Shown: positions 35,254 to 49,400, counted from the first letter of the stretch. The stretch is DNA of 64,000 bases from Orbilia blumenaviensis (GCA_036872755.1 JAVHNS010000003.1:2790001-2854000); one strand, 5' to 3'. Notes: generated by a model not told the origin, from the letters alone. Numbers and translations: made by a program.

Positions 35254-35996
35254 GCCGAAAACCACGGTATATAATATTATAGTTGAGAAAGAACAGAGGA
35301 CTGGGGCCTACGACTCCGAAGAGCTGGGCTCTGGGTTTTTTTTCTTTTACTTTTTGGGCAAGAAACTAAATGGGGGGGTTCTTTTATACACAGAAAAGCA
35401 TTATTGATAGATTGGGCTTTTTCTTGTTTTCCTAATTGTCGTTTACAATTTTGGGTTTGCTGTTTTTCTTTCACGAACTTTTTGCTTGTTGGCTGGTGTT
35501 TTCTTGATATTAACGAAGCTTGTATAATATGAATACTCTACTTTATCCACACACTTGATTTGGTCACAATACCTGGGAAACCATATACACTATAATTAGT
35601 AATATGTATAAAGGCAAAATAGCTGGGCGAAGGGAGGCGGAGGCAATGGCGACGCTTCGAGCGGGCGTATGGATGCTACGACCCTGGGCCAATATCTAAT
35701 ATATCAGGCCACGGGTGAAACTGTACGACCATGCCACAGCTGTGGCCGAGGGCATCTTGGACCGAGACGAGGCCATGCCCATGTAGCCAGTACCGAAAGG
35801 AGATTTAGTCAGCCGGCGGAGCCGCAGATTGGGTAATCAAGATAGGGTCTCTTTCGCCTATTGGTAGACTCGGTAGAGACGGGCGGGTAGCACTATCAAA
35901 ACGTCCTCTCTGTATATCTGCCGGCACTTGTAAAGGCAAGTTGATTGTTGGAATAAAAACATGCCCGCTCGCAAAGAAGAGTGTGAGAAGCATATT
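35254..35996. other. Intergenic spacer before the retrotransposon block
   Basis: Holds the RCF2 3' end (T-rich around 35330-35520) and about 400 bp of ordinary sequence. No gene seen. Confidence 0.5.
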
Positions 35997-36245
35997 TGAG
36001 GGGATACTAGGATAGAATTTTGCTGCAATGATTGAGCGAATAAGATACTCTCGGAAACAGGAATTCCTTTAAGGGGGGGCACATATATAGATAACAGTAT
36101 AAGCTATGCAGCTCAGAAGAATGATGATTTGATTAAATTCTAAATACAAATCTGTTCTTCTCTGCTATAAAGATGTATACACGTTTTTATATTGATTATT
36201 TGTGACATGGTTACTAGGCAATTATTTACTCATTAACCCTCAACA
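35997..36245 (-). repeat. Probable 3' LTR of the copia-type element
   Basis: Read on the minus strand, a purine-rich GAGTGGAGG (36254-36246) is followed at 36245 by TGTTGAGGG, a typical polypurine-tract/LTR junction. The proposed far end at 35997 reads CCCCTCA, giving TG...CA ends with matching GAGGG/CCCTC termini. Minus-strand AATATAAAAA near 36190 could be the LTR TATA box. It directly adjoins copia RNase H remains and is much less mutated than the interior. Only one LTR copy is in the window, so the inner end is not verified. Confidence 0.5.
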
Positions 36246-37119
36246 CCTCCACTCAGATTTAATTTCCGTATTTTATAAAGTAGTAATTAAAATTCATATA
36301 ACCCCAAATAAAAAAACCCAAACCCAAAAAAGGAAAAAAAAAAAAAAAATTAAAATATTTTTAACAAATTATAAAAAACTTAACTTATTTGAACATTATT
36401 CCTATATTTTCACATAAATAATAGTAAACAATTTTCAACAAAAATTTAATAAAAACATCAACCAACATTTCAAATATTTTAATATATATTAAATTAATAT
36501 TACTATTTATAATATATTATTATATATAATAAAATCTTATATTAATATGTTTGGATTAGTTATGATTTACCAGATTTTTTATAATTACAATTAATTTTTA
36601 ATTATCCCCAAATAGTTTAATAAATTAATATATAAAAATTCCCATAAAATTAAGATTTTTATTTAAATTTTATAAAATATTTTAAATTTAAATAATTTTA
36701 TTAACAATATTTAACAACATAATATATTCTATTTCTATAAAATTTTAAAATATAATATTTTATTATTTAATTAATTAAAAAATTATTAAACTAAATAATT
36801 TAAAAATGTAGGTATTAATTAATTATTTAATAATAATATTATTAATTTAATTAAAGTTTAAATATCTAACAAATCTTTTATTATTAAAGTTAAATATTAA
36901 AAATATATTTATCATATTATACAAATATTTCCAAAATTATTTTAAAGTTAATTAATATATAATAATTAAATAACTTATATAAAAAAATAATTTAAAAATA
37001 ATAAAATATAAATTTATATAAATAACAACCATTAAATATATTAAATAACTTATTTATTATTAATAATCTAATATTATATTTTTAAAAAATAAATTATTTA
37101 AAATATCTAACAACCTAAT
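36246..37119 (-). pseudogene. Copia-type RNase H and 3' end remnant
   Basis: Minus-strand translation just below 37119 reads VVRYFK, then NKLFNIFNGCY, resembling the copia RNase H motif H-W-x-x-V-x-R-V-L-R-Y-L-K-G-T and the following G-Y-S-D-A region, with stops at former Gln/Trp/Arg codons. The preceding residues (QWKFY) lie at 44231-44216, on the other side of gypsy element A; together they complete the motif. The rest down to the probable LTR at 36245 is too eroded to read. Confidence 0.6.
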
Positions 37120-37124
37120 AATTT

Positions 37125-37454
37125 TGTCAGGCCGCGCACCCACGCGGTGGTGCGCAGAATACAACAAGGTCAACACAATAACTAAAGCTACCCAATCCGG
37201 GCAACACGAACATGTGGTGACCCACCCAGAAACCCACTCAAACAACTTTGGTCCTCAGGCTAACATCAGTTTAATTCCCTTAATCTGGATGTAATAAAGA
37301 ATTATAATTTAACATTATAATATATATATTTTTTAATATATAAAGCATAAATAATAATTATATATATAATTCCTTATTTTTTAATTTATAATTATAATTA
37401 AGGTTATATTTTTAATTATTATAATATATATATTTTTATATATATAATTTTATA
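37125..37454 (+). repeat. Gypsy A 5' LTR
   Basis: The first ~135 bp keep many G and C (GGCCGCGCACCCACGCGG near 37130), while the last ~200 bp are reduced to A/T. The other LTR shows the opposite pattern. Aligned copies differ mainly by C/T and G/A. Confidence 0.85.
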
Positions 37455-39559
37455 TATTAAAAAACCATTTTTTAATTTATTATTATAAATATTTTATAAT
37501 TATTTATAATGTTCATTAAAAAAAATAAATTAATATAAAATATTTTATAAAATTTAATAAATTTTAAATTTTTAAATTTTAAATTTTTAAAAAATATTAG
37601 AATATAGTAACCTATTTTATAATCTAAAAACAATAATTTAGTTATAATTATTTAATTTATAAAATTAATTAATAAATTAAATAAATTTATAAATAATTAT
37701 AATAAAATATAAGTTTTCATTTATTAAATAAAATTATTTTTTAATTTTAATTATTAAATATTTAAAAACAATAAAAAATATAAAATTAATTTTATTTTTA
37801 ATTAGTTATGAAATATTATAACTAAATAATTCAAATTTTTAATAATTTTAATAAATATAAATAAAATTTTTTTAAAGTTAATAATATAAGAGGTATTTAA
37901 ATAAACTATTATAATTTATTTTAGGGATTTAAATAAAAAAAAAATAATTAAACTTATTATTTTAAAAATATAATAAAAAAATAAAATTATTAATTATATA
38001 ATTTATTTTAATATATTATAAATTAAATTATTTTTATAATATAAGAATATTTTATATATTTTTTATTATAAAAATTTTAAAAAAAAAATTTAAAAAGTTA
38101 TTTTTATTATAATTAATAATATATTAAAAAAATTTAAAAATTTATAAAAATTTATATAATTAATAGTTTATATTAAAAAATTATAAAATTTATATATTAA
38201 AAATTATTAAATTTAAAATAATTTATTTTATAATTTATAAATTTAAATTATATTGTAATAAATTATATTAATATTAAATTAATTAGATTTTATAAAAATA
38301 AATATTTTTTAATAAAAAAAATTATTTTTTAATAAATATAAATATTATAAAATAAATAATTTTTATTTTAAATATAAAAAATTTAATTATATAATAAAAT
38401 AATATTATAATAATATATAATATAAAAAATTAAAAAAATAATAAAAATAATAAAATTTTTATTATTTAAAAAAAAAAATATTTATATTATATATAATATT
38501 ATATTAATTATAATATATAAAATAAAATTATTAAAAAATTATTTTAATTATTTAATAATAAAAATAATATTATTATAAAAAAATAAAATAATATAAATTA
38601 AAATATTAATAAATTATAATATATTTAATAATTTTATAATAATATAATTTATAATAAAACATAATATATTTTTAATAAAAAAAAATAAAATTATCTTATT
38701 TAAAAAAATAAATAATATTTTATTAAATTATAATATTATATATAAAATAAAAAATTTAAAAATAAAAATAAATAATTTTAAAAAATTTATTTCTTTTAAT
38801 ATTATAAAAATTAAATTATTTGATTTTATATTAAAATTTATATAATTATATAAAAATAATTTAAATATTAATTAAAATATAAACTATTTTTTAATGTAAT
38901 AAATTATAAAACTTTATATTATTATTATAAAATTAATCAAAATAAAATAATTTAATTCTTTATTAAAAAACTTTATATTAATAAAAACAACAATTTTAAA
39001 AAAAATTATTTTTTAAAATAAATTAATATAATATATATTAAAAAAATATATTAATTTTATAAATTTAAAAAAAAAAAAATAATAAATAAATTATTAAAAT
39101 ATTAATTTTAAAATTATAAAATCCTATTAATACAAAATATTATATTTTTTTTTAAATTAATTTATAAGCTTTTTTTAATTAAAAATAAAATATTAAAATT
39201 ATATATAAAAAAAATAAAATTAAAAAATTTTATTTATAAATTTTTTTTATTAATAAAAATATTTATTTTTTTTATAAAAAAAAAAATAATTTATTATAAT
39301 TTTATATAAATTATTAAATATTTAATAATATAATAATAAAAAATTAATATTTATTATTTTTAATAAATAAACTTTTTAACTAACTGTAAAATATTAAAAT
39401 ATTTATTAAATTAAATTTAAAAAAAATTTATAATTTAATATATATTATAATAAATAAAAAATAAAAAATAATATTTAAAATAAAATATGATTTTTATAAA
39501 TATTTAATAATATTATTTAAATTAATAAATATATTAATAATTTTTTAATTATTATTAAA

Positions 39560-40010
39560 TATATTATTTTATAATTTATTAAATATTTTTATTATTATTT
39601 ATTTAAATAATATTTTAATTTTTTTTAAAAATTATAAATCTTATATAAAATATATATATATTATATTATAATAATTTAAAATAATATTATTATATATTAA
39701 AATAAAAAAATATAAATTTTATAAAAAAAAAAAAATTTTTTTAAATTTTATTATATTAATTTATAATATTTTAATAAATAAAAATAAAATAAAAATTATA
39801 TATTAATAAAAAATTTTTTAAAATATAAAATAATTATAATTTTTTTTAAATTTTATAAATTTCTATTATTAATTTTTTATAAAATATAATATTATAATAA
39901 AATTAATTATAAAATTTTTATTAAAAAAAAAAATATGAAAATAGGGTAAGAAGTAATAAATTATATTTAAATATATTAAAAAAAAATTTATAATAAAAAT
40001 AATATTATTT
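39560..40010 (+). pseudogene. Gypsy A reverse transcriptase / RNase H remnant
   Basis: Plus-strand reading at 39600 gives YLNNILIFFKNYKSYIKY, a RIP-altered form of the gypsy active site Y-L-D-D-I-L-I-F-S (Asp codons turned to Asn by G-to-A). It is followed by ...YIKIKKYKFY, matching the usual x-K-C-x-F downstream. Further on, FFKFYKFLLLIFY matches the F-L-G-F-x-N-F-Y-R-R-F region at the start of RNase H. Stops replace Trp, Gln and Arg codons. Confidence 0.75.
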
Positions 40011-41099
40011 TACTATAATTAAAAATAATGTATTATAATTAAAATTAATATTTTTAAATTCAAAATTAGAATTTACTTCTTATAGTAAAATAAAAAAAAT
40101 TATTAATATTTTGTTTGTTTTTAAAATAAAAAAATATTAAAAACAAAAAAAAATTATAAAATATTTAATTAAAAAATACTAATAATAATTGAGGTATTAT
40201 AACATTAAATAATATATTTAAAAAAAATTTAATTTTAAATTATTATTTATAATAATTATTAAAGTTTAATTTATTTTATAATTTTAAAATAATTTAATAT
40301 AAAATAAATTAAATAATTTAAAAAATTAATAAATTATAATTTTATTATTTAATATTATTTAAAAAAAAATAATATAATAATAAATATATTATTTTATTAA
40401 ATAAAATATATAAAAAAATATAATAAATTATTATTATTTTTATTATTAAAAATAAAATAATTAATTATAATAATATATAATAAACTATTTAATACCTTAA
40501 TATTAATATTTACTAAATTTTTATAAAATATTAATAATATTAAAAAAATATATTTTAAAAATAAAAAAATAAAATATATTATTAGTATTATATAATGAAA
40601 TAATATAGTATATATAATAAGTTATATATTAGAAAAAGATAATATATTATAATTTAAAAATAGATTATATATATTTAATATTTTAAAATTATATAAAAAT
40701 ATAATATATTATATATATAATATTTTTTTAATAAATTATTTTAATTATTATAAAATATAAAAATTATTTTTTAAAAATTATTATTTTTTAAAATATATTA
40801 AATTTATTTATAAATATATTATAAAATATAATATTTATTAATAAAATAAAATAATTAGAAAATTAAAAAAAAAAAAATTATTATTACTTCTAATATTAAA
40901 TATATTATAATATAATATTTTTATAAATTTTATTATTAAATTATTTTTATTATAAAATTTTATATTAAAAAATATAAATTTAAAATTTAATATAATTTAA
41001 ATAATAATAAATAAATTAATTAAATTTGTATATTTTATATTATTTTATAATAAATTACAAATAAAAAAATTAATATAAATTTATATAAAATATTTAATT

Positions 41100-41350
41100 T
41101 ATAATAATTTTTCAAATAACTTTATATTTGATTAAAAATAAATTTTTATTTTTAAATTTATAACAAATTTTTATAAAGTAATAAATATTATAAAAAAATA
41201 ATTTATTATATTTTATTTTAAAATAAATAATTAAACAAAAAAAATTAATCAAATTTTAAAATAATTAATAAAAAATTATTATAATTATAAATAAAATAAT
41301 TAAATTAACTTATTTTTATTTATAATATTTATATATAATAATATTTATTA
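41100..41350 (+). pseudogene. Gypsy A integrase remnant
   Basis: Plus-strand ghost of the integrase core: around 41220 TKKINQILK, then IKNYYNYK and INLF, matching T-E-R-x-N-Q-x-L-E-Q-Y-L-R and the following W-x-x-L-L of gypsy integrases. It lies about 1.6 kb after the reverse transcriptase ghost, in the expected order. Confidence 0.6.
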
Positions 41351-42192
41351 AATAATAATTAAAATAATTTTATTTTTTATTAAACATAATTACTATTTAT
41401 AATTTAAAATAAATTATTTTATAAAAAATAAAATATTAATTATAAAAAAATATATTAAAAAATTAAAATTACTATATTAAACTTATAAATTAAAAATAAA
41501 ATAAATTTAAAATAATTAAATTAAATATAATAATTTAAAATAAAATAAAATATTAAAATACAAAATCAAATAAAAAATTATATTTTCTAATAAAAATATA
41601 AATATTAAATAATTTTTTATAAAATTTAAAATTAAATTTTTAAATTTATATAAAATTATAATTTATATTAAAATATATATTTATAAATTAATATTATTTA
41701 AAAAGATAAGATAATATAATATTTTTTATATATTATTTTTAAAGTTATATATTATAAATAAAATTTATTTAACACCCCTCAAACCACAGTATATTAAAAT
41801 AAAAAAAAAAAAAAAATAAAAAATAAAAAAAATATTAATAAAAAATAATTTTAAAAAGAATATATAAAATTATATTAAAATAAAATATTATTTAATTAAA
41901 TAAAAAAGTTAATTATTAATAAATATATTATAAAAATTTAAAAAATATTTATTATATACTAAAATTAAGATTAAAAATTTTAAAAAAATATTTTAAAAAA
42001 TTTTATAAATTATAATAACTTATAAAAAAAATTTAAAATTATTATTAAAAATTTTAGAATTATAGTAAGTTGATTTAGTAAAATTATTAAAAATAAAATA
42101 AATTTAAAAAAATAAAAAATTTTTATAAAAAATTAAAAAAAAATTAATAAAAATAAATATAATAATATATAAAAAATTTATTTATAATATAA

Positions 42193-42570
42193 TTAAATTA
42201 AATAATTTTTTTTTTTAGAAATTTTATATTTATAAATTTTTTTATTTTTATTTTTTTTTTTCCTTCTTTTATTATAATGAAAATTATAGTGATTTATATT
42301 TTTATTATAATAATAAAAAATAGTTTTATTATTATTTTTTTTTTTATTTTTACCAATTTTATCATTTTTTTTATCCCCCATATTGTTGTTATTTGTAGAA
42401 AAAAAAATTTTACCACTTTTATTTTCTTCATTATCACTTTTATTATTACCTTTTATAGTACTATCCCTATTATTACTTCCATTATTTTTAATAATTGCTA
42501 GAAAACCTCTAATCCCACAATTACAAAAAATAAAAAAATTTAATACACTTTTTAATACAATAATATACAA
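42193..42570 (-). other. Antisense open frame inside gypsy A, unexplained
   Basis: A minus-strand frame stays open for 125 codons between the integrase ghost and the 3' LTR, in DNA where almost no frame survives. It is Asn/Lys-rich (GNNKSDNEENKSGK) with an aromatic cluster YYYNKNINHYNFHY. The plus strand here keeps C but hardly any G. Its position resembles the antisense or extra ORF region some gypsy elements carry after pol, but a chance effect of composition is as likely. Confidence 0.3.
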
Positions 42571-43885
42571 AATTAAAAAATTTAATTTAAAAACTATAGA
42601 AAAATCTTCTTAAAGTAATAAATATTTTAAAATTATAATTTATTATAAAAAAATGTTAAAATTTAAAATATTGTTAAAATAATTTAATATAATATTTATA
42701 GTAATTAAAATAATTTTAAAAAAAATTATTTTTTATTAATTTTAATAAATTATTATACTAATAAAAATTTTTATAGTTAAAATAATTAAATAAATAAATT
42801 AATTTATATGAATTATAATAAATTAAATAATAAAATTAGTAATTATAAAATTAATATTTTTAAATTAATAAAATTAAGTTGTATTAAATTATTTTTTATG
42901 GTAATAAAAACAAATATTGTAATTATTAAGAAAAAAATAATAAATAAAATTTATAATTTAATATTAATTATATATAATATATAGTAAAAAATTAAAATTA
43001 ATATAAATTGTTTTTATAATATTAATAATATATATATTAAATTAATCAATTATTTTTTTAAATAAAAAAAAGTAAAATAAAGTAAAAAAAAATTATTATA
43101 TATTTTACAAAGTAGAGTAAAATAAGAAAAAAAAAATTATAAATTATTAATTTAAAAATTTTAAAATATTTTAAAATTATTAATCCAAAAAAACTATTTA
43201 TTAAAATATTTTAAAATAAAAAAAAAAAAAAAAAAATAAAAAAATATAAAATATAATATTATATATTAAATTTTAATTTTTTTTAAAATTTTAAAAATTA
43301 AAATTTATATAATTTATAATTATATTTTTATATTATAAACTATAAAATATAAATTTTAAAATTATAAATTATAAAATATAGTTATTAAAAATTATAATTT
43401 ATAAAATATAAACTTTATAATAATGCAAATTTATAGATTAATATATAATATAACAAATTTAATTTTATATAATTAATTATTTATATTATATTAAAAATCT
43501 TTAAAATATAATATATTATAAATTATTATAAAACAAATTTAAAATTTTTTATATAATTTTATAATATATAATTTTTTATAAAATTATAATATATAAATAA
43601 AATTTTTAATTTATATAAAATTTTATTTTAAATTTATAATTAATATATTATTTTTATTATATATTATTTTTATATATTTAAATTTAATAGTTAAATTTAA
43701 AATTTTTAAAATATTTATATAAAATTGTAGTAATATAATGATATTAGTAAGCTGAAGTTTAAAACTAATTTTTTAAAATATTTTTTAAATTATATAAAAA
43801 AATTATAATTTTAATATAAATTATAATAATAAAATTTTATTTTAGTTTTAATAAGTAAATTTTAAAAATTATTAAAAAGGGATAG

Positions 43886-44215
43886 TATTAAATTATATAT
43901 CTATATAATAATATATAAAATATAATAAAATTAATATAATAATTAAAGTTATTTAGTTCAAATAACACAAACACACAGCAATCTATTTAAAGACCTACTC
44001 AGATAATTTCAGTCCTCAAACCAACATCAATTTAGTTCCCTTAACCCAAATGCAATAAAAAATTATAACCTAATGTTATAATATACATATCCTTCAGTAT
44101 ATAAAGCATAAATAACAATCATATATATAACTCCTTATCTTTTAATTTATAACCATAACTAAAATCATATTCTCAACCGTCGTGACACGCACACTCTCGC
44201 ATATATAACCTTACA
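43886..44215 (+). repeat. Gypsy A 3' LTR
   Basis: Pairs with 37125-37454 at an offset of 6761 bp; for example GTCCTCA at 44012 aligns with 37251. Its last ~70 bp keep GC-rich text (CGTCGTGACACGCACACTC), while its start is reduced to A/T, the reverse of the 5' LTR. Followed at once by the AATTT duplication. Confidence 0.85.
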
Positions 44216-44220
44216 AATTT

Positions 44221-45863
44221 CCATTGAAATAATTATTTAATTTTTACTTTTAATATTAAACTTTTTTAAAAAAAATTAAATATAATCTAATTAATTAAAA
44301 AATATTATTTTTAAATTTTAATAATAAATTAATTTAATACTTATAAAAAATCTTAAAAAACCTAAATCTTTTATTTTAAATATAAATAAAAATTAAAATT
44401 TTATTTATTTTAAATTTTTTTCTAAAATAATTATTAAAAAATTATTTATCCATATAACTATAATAATAATTTTAATTAAATAAATATATAAATTATAATT
44501 AATAGTACTATATTTAAATCTTAAAAAACATATAAAATCATAGAATATTTTATTCCATTCTCAAACAAATTACTTTAAATTATAAAAAGTCTTCTTTAAT
44601 CAACAATAAAGTTTTTCTTTATTAAAACCAAAAATTTTATACCCTTCTAATTAACACATATATATTATTCTATTAAAAATTTTATTTAAAAATATATTTA
44701 TAAAATTTATTTAATATAATTCCAAATTTATTTTTATAATAAAAAATAAAATAATTTTTATTATAATCATTTTTGTTATAAATATAAATATTTCTTTAAA
44801 ATCAATATTTAATTTTTAATAATTATTTAAAATAATTAATTTTAATTTAAATTATTTATTATTTATTATTTTTTTAATTTTATAAATTTAAAAATATTTA
44901 AAAAATTTAATATAATTTAAAAATAATTTTAATAATTATATATTATTTTTTATTAATATATTTATTTTTTTATTTATATTTTTTTTCTAATTATCTTATT
45001 TAAAATTATTTTTAATTTATTTAATTAACTTAAATTTTTAAATATTTAATTTATATAAATATATTTTTACTTTAATTTAAATAATTTTTATTAAATTAAC
45101 TAAATATTAATAATAATTTTCTTAAAAATAATTAATAAAAAATATTTATTCCATTTTTATATATAAATTATTAATATCTAATATTAATTAATATATTCCT
45201 AATTTTTCTTATATAAATCATTATTTACTTTTATTAAATTTAATAATTCTTTTATCTTTTTTTTTAATATATATATTCTTATTTTTAATTATTATTTATT
45301 TTTTATTAGTAAAATATTATTAATTAATAATTATTATTATAATATATTTTTATTATTTATTATTATAAAATTAATATTTTTATTTATATTTTCATTTATT
45401 AATACATTCTTAAATTAAAAAAAATTTAAATTAAATTTAATTTTATTAAATATAATATTTTTATAAAAAATAAATTTAATTTTTAAATTATATAAATAAT
45501 AAAAATAATTATATTTAAATATATAATTCATTAATATAATTTTTTAACTTTATTTATTTAATTTAATATATTTTTTTTTTGGAATATAATAATATATTAT
45601 ATAATTAAAAATTTTTAAATGGTTAATATAAAATTTTTTGTTTATAAAAACTTTATATAAAATAATAAAATTAAAAAGTGAGAATATAAAAAAAATATTT
45701 TTTAAATATGTTATAGTTATAAAAACTTTTTTTTAAAATTTATAAAATAATTTAATATTATATAATATAGGGTATATTTTATATAATAATATTTTATTTA
45801 TATATTTAATAATTGAATTTATATTTAATTTATATGGTTATATAATAATTAAATTTATATTTT
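44221..45863 (-). pseudogene. Copia-type integrase C-terminus and reverse transcriptase remnant
   Basis: Minus strand, two recognisable parts. Near 45660-45450: INHLKIFN, YYYIPKKKYIKLNK and NIIFNK, matching the copia post-integrase pattern (HLRxFGCxAYxxIPKxxRxKLD...GY...SRDVxFxE). Near 44815-44430: IDFKEIFIFITKM, EGYKIFGFNKEKL, LKKTFYNLK, WNKIFYDFI and finally VIWINNFL, matching the copia reverse transcriptase order including L-x-K-x-L-Y-G-L-K-Q and the Y-V-D-D-x-L active site (Asp to Asn). The segment is cut on one side by gypsy B and on the other by gypsy A. Confidence 0.8.
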
Positions 45864-46420
45864 TGTTACACCTGTCCCGGGTATTTCCTAAATAGGAAAT
45901 TCCTAAAATAGTCTAACATTCTTTAGTTAATCATATTCTTAATCTAAAATATTTAAATTATTTTTTCAAAATAAACTAAATTGAATATAAAAATATTAAA
46001 TAATATAACTCCTAATAAGGGTATATTAAATTCAATAAATAAAAATAATAAACAAAATATATTAAGTATTAATAAATTAATTAATAAAATTTAAAAAAAA
46101 ATTCTAAAACTATTATTATTTAAAAATTTTTATATATATAAACATTATTTATATAAATATAAATTATCTATAAATTTAAATATTATATATTTAAAAAAAT
46201 ATTATATATATATAATATACTAAATTATATATAATATTTTTTATATAATTTATTTTGGGAGTTATATTATTAATATAATATAGTTTAATTTATTTTTTTT
46301 TAATATAATTTTTTTTTGTTGAATATTTATAATAAAAATTATTTTGGTGAAAGAAATAACTTGTGAAAATGAATTTATGTTTAATATATTAAAATATATT
46401 TAGTATAATTAACTGTAATA
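45864..46420 (-). repeat. Gypsy B 3' LTR
   Basis: Matches 54496-55052 throughout. This copy keeps G and has lost C over much of its length (for example TTTTGGGAGTTATATT near 46254), opposite to its partner. A GC island CACCTGTCCCGGG survives at its outer end (45870-45882). Confidence 0.85.
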
Positions 46421-49400
46421 TTATTTTTTTTTTTAAAGGAAATTTCTAAAAAAAAAATTTTTATATGAAATTTTCTTATATATAAGAGATATAATAAAAT
46501 TAAATAAAAAATTTTTATATAAAATTTATTTATAAAATTTTATTATATAGAAAAATTGTTTAAGAAAAATTTATATATAAAAAATTATATATTTAAAAAT
46601 ATAATTTTTCATAATTATATTATATATTTATATAAATAAAATTAAATATAAATAATTATAATTTATATTATAATTAAATTTTAAAACTTAAATTATAAAA
46701 TATTTTTTTATATATATAAAATAATATTAAATTTTTTATTTTAATTATATAATAAAACATAATTTAAAAATCTAAAAAAAAATTAAAAAATTGTATCTAA
46801 ATAAAATAAAGAAAAACCATTTTTTTTAAGTAATTTAAATTAAAAAATTTAAAAATTATAATTTTGTATTTATATTATATTATAAATAATTATATTTATA
46901 TTATATTAAAAAAAAACATTAAATATAAAATCTATTATAAATAAAATAAAATAAAAAAATATAATATAATTCCTTATAAATAATTTTTGTTTTTTTTTAT
47001 TTTATAAGATATTTCTAATTTAAAATTTTTAATAAATCATATTGTAAAAATTTGAAATAAAAAATTTAAAAAATTAAAAAAAATTTTTGTTTAATATAAA
47101 ATAATATATTAAAAAATTATCAAAAATTAAATAAAATTTATAAAGTTTTTAATTAAATTTAATATTATTATAATTAAATTAAAATATTAATTTATTAAAA
47201 CTTTAATAATTATATAAAAATATTAAAAATCTTTTTTTCATAAAAAATAAAAAATTATAAAAAATAATATAATATTTAAAAATAATTTAATTATTAAAAA
47301 AAAAATTAATAAAAATTTGTTAATATTTAATAAAATATTTAACTTTTTTTATAACATTTTAACAAATACAATAAATTTTTTTATTAAATAAAATAAAAAT
47401 TATTTTATATTTTTTATAAAAATTTTTTTTTAAAATATTATTTAAAACTTAATTAATTTTTTATTATATATTTATAATTTTTCATTTTTAAATTAAATTA
47501 TATTTTATTATTTTATTATAATTTATATTAAATTATTAATTTTAATAATTTATAATATTATTTTATTAATATAATTTTTATATAATTATTTATTAATATT
47601 ACCAAAATATAAAATTTTATTAATTAAAAAAATAAAATATTTAAAAAAAATTAAAAAATAATTAAATAAATAATATTATAAATATTTATTTAGGTTGTAT
47701 ATTTATAAAAATAAATATTTATAAAAAAAATTTATAAATATAAAAACTAATTAAATAAAAAAATTATATTTTTATAAATTAAAAATTTATAAAATATATT
47801 AATCTTTATTTTTTTTAAATTTTTTTTATTTTTGTTTAAATATAAAAACATTAAATTAATAAAACAAATTTTTATTTTTAAAATAATTTTATATAATTTG
47901 TAATAAAATATTTTTTTTTAATTATTAAAAATTATTTTTTAAGTTGTAAGGAGTAATTCAATAAATAAAATATTTATTATTGTTGTTAAATTTATTAAAA
48001 ATTTTTTTAATTTTATATTTTATATAATTATTATATTTAATTTTAATTTTATTTAAATTTTTTTTAAATTTTAAAAAAATTTTTTTTAAAATTAAAATAT
48101 AAAATATTTTATATATTTATATTATTTTAGGTATGTTAAATTTAAAATAATATTTTTTAAGTTTTTTCTTAATTATATATAAGTTAAATTTTTAAAAATT
48201 AAATTTTTTATTAAATTATTTAATTTTTAAATTTTATATAAATAGATATGTTTTATTTTTTTTTTTAAAATTTAAAACTTTTTTTTATTATTTATTATAA
48301 TAATAATTTATTTTTTTTTATAAAAATTAAAAATTTTTTATAAAAATATTATAAACATTTTTTATTAATTTTATATATTTTTTAATTTCAAAAACAATTT
48401 TTTTTAATATAAAAAAAAAAAAAATAATTTTAAATATTTATTTTTTTAATATTTTATATAAAATATATTTAATAATTAAATATTAAAAAATATTATAAAT
48501 AAATTTTATTATAAATAAAAAAAATATTTAATTATTTTAAATATAATTAAAAAAATTTTAAAAATAAATTTTAAAAATTTAAATAAATTTTTTAAAAATT
48601 TTATTTATTTAAATATAATTTTTGGTTATAATATTTAATTTAATATTAATTTAATTTATAATTAATTATTAATATTTATTTATAAAAAAAAAATTATAAT
48701 TAAAAATATATTTTTATTAAATTTTATATTTAAAAAAAATATAATTATAATAAATTTATTATAATTTTTTAATTTTTTATTAATTATTTTATAAAATAAA
48801 AATAATAATTTTTATTAATTTATTTATAATAATTAATATTTTGTTATATAATTTATTAATAAAAAAATTTTATATTAAAAATATTTTTATATAAAATTAT
48901 AAATAATAATTTTAAAAAATATATTTAATATATTGTGTAATTAAAAAATTTTATAAAATTTATATTAATTAAATTTATTTTTATAATAAAAATTATAAAT
49001 TTTAATATATTTTTTAATTTATTTTTTTATTTAAAATTAAAAATAAATCTTTATAATAAGTTTTTAAATATAATTAATTTTTAAATAATTATAAGCTAAA
49101 TAATTATAATATAAAAAAATAAATTTTTTTTAAAATTTTTTAATTAAAATATAAAATAAATTTTGAAATATAATAATTTTATTAATTAATTTAAAATAAA
49201 AAAATATATTTTTTTTTTTTAAAATTTATTATATAATAAAATTTTATTTATAAGTTTTAAAAATTTTTTATTAAAAATTATTTTTAATATTATATTTTAT
49301 TAAATTTAAAAATTTATTAATAAAAATTTAATTTTTAATATTATTATATTTAAAAATTATTTTTTTATTAAATTTAATATTTTTAATAAGGTTTAGTTTT

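Larger units (their letters stand above)
37125..44215 (+). mobile_element. Ty3/gypsy LTR retrotransposon A, degenerate, nested in copia
   Basis: A 7091-bp element with 330-bp LTRs (37125-37454 and 43886-44215) at a constant offset of 6761 bp, TG start and CA/TA end, and an exact 5-bp target duplication AATTT at 37120-37124 and 44216-44220. The interior has plus-strand ghosts of gypsy pol: reverse transcriptase near 39.6-40.0 kb and integrase near 41.1-41.35 kb. Every frame is full of stops, so it is immobile. It interrupts the RNase H region of an older copia element on the opposite strand. Confidence 0.85.

Noticed and set aside
42193..42570. Antisense frame of gypsy A as a gag with zinc knuckle
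   Set aside because: The Tyr/His cluster does not fit C-x2-C-x4-H-x4-C spacing even allowing Cys-to-Tyr changes, and RT and integrase lie on the other strand.
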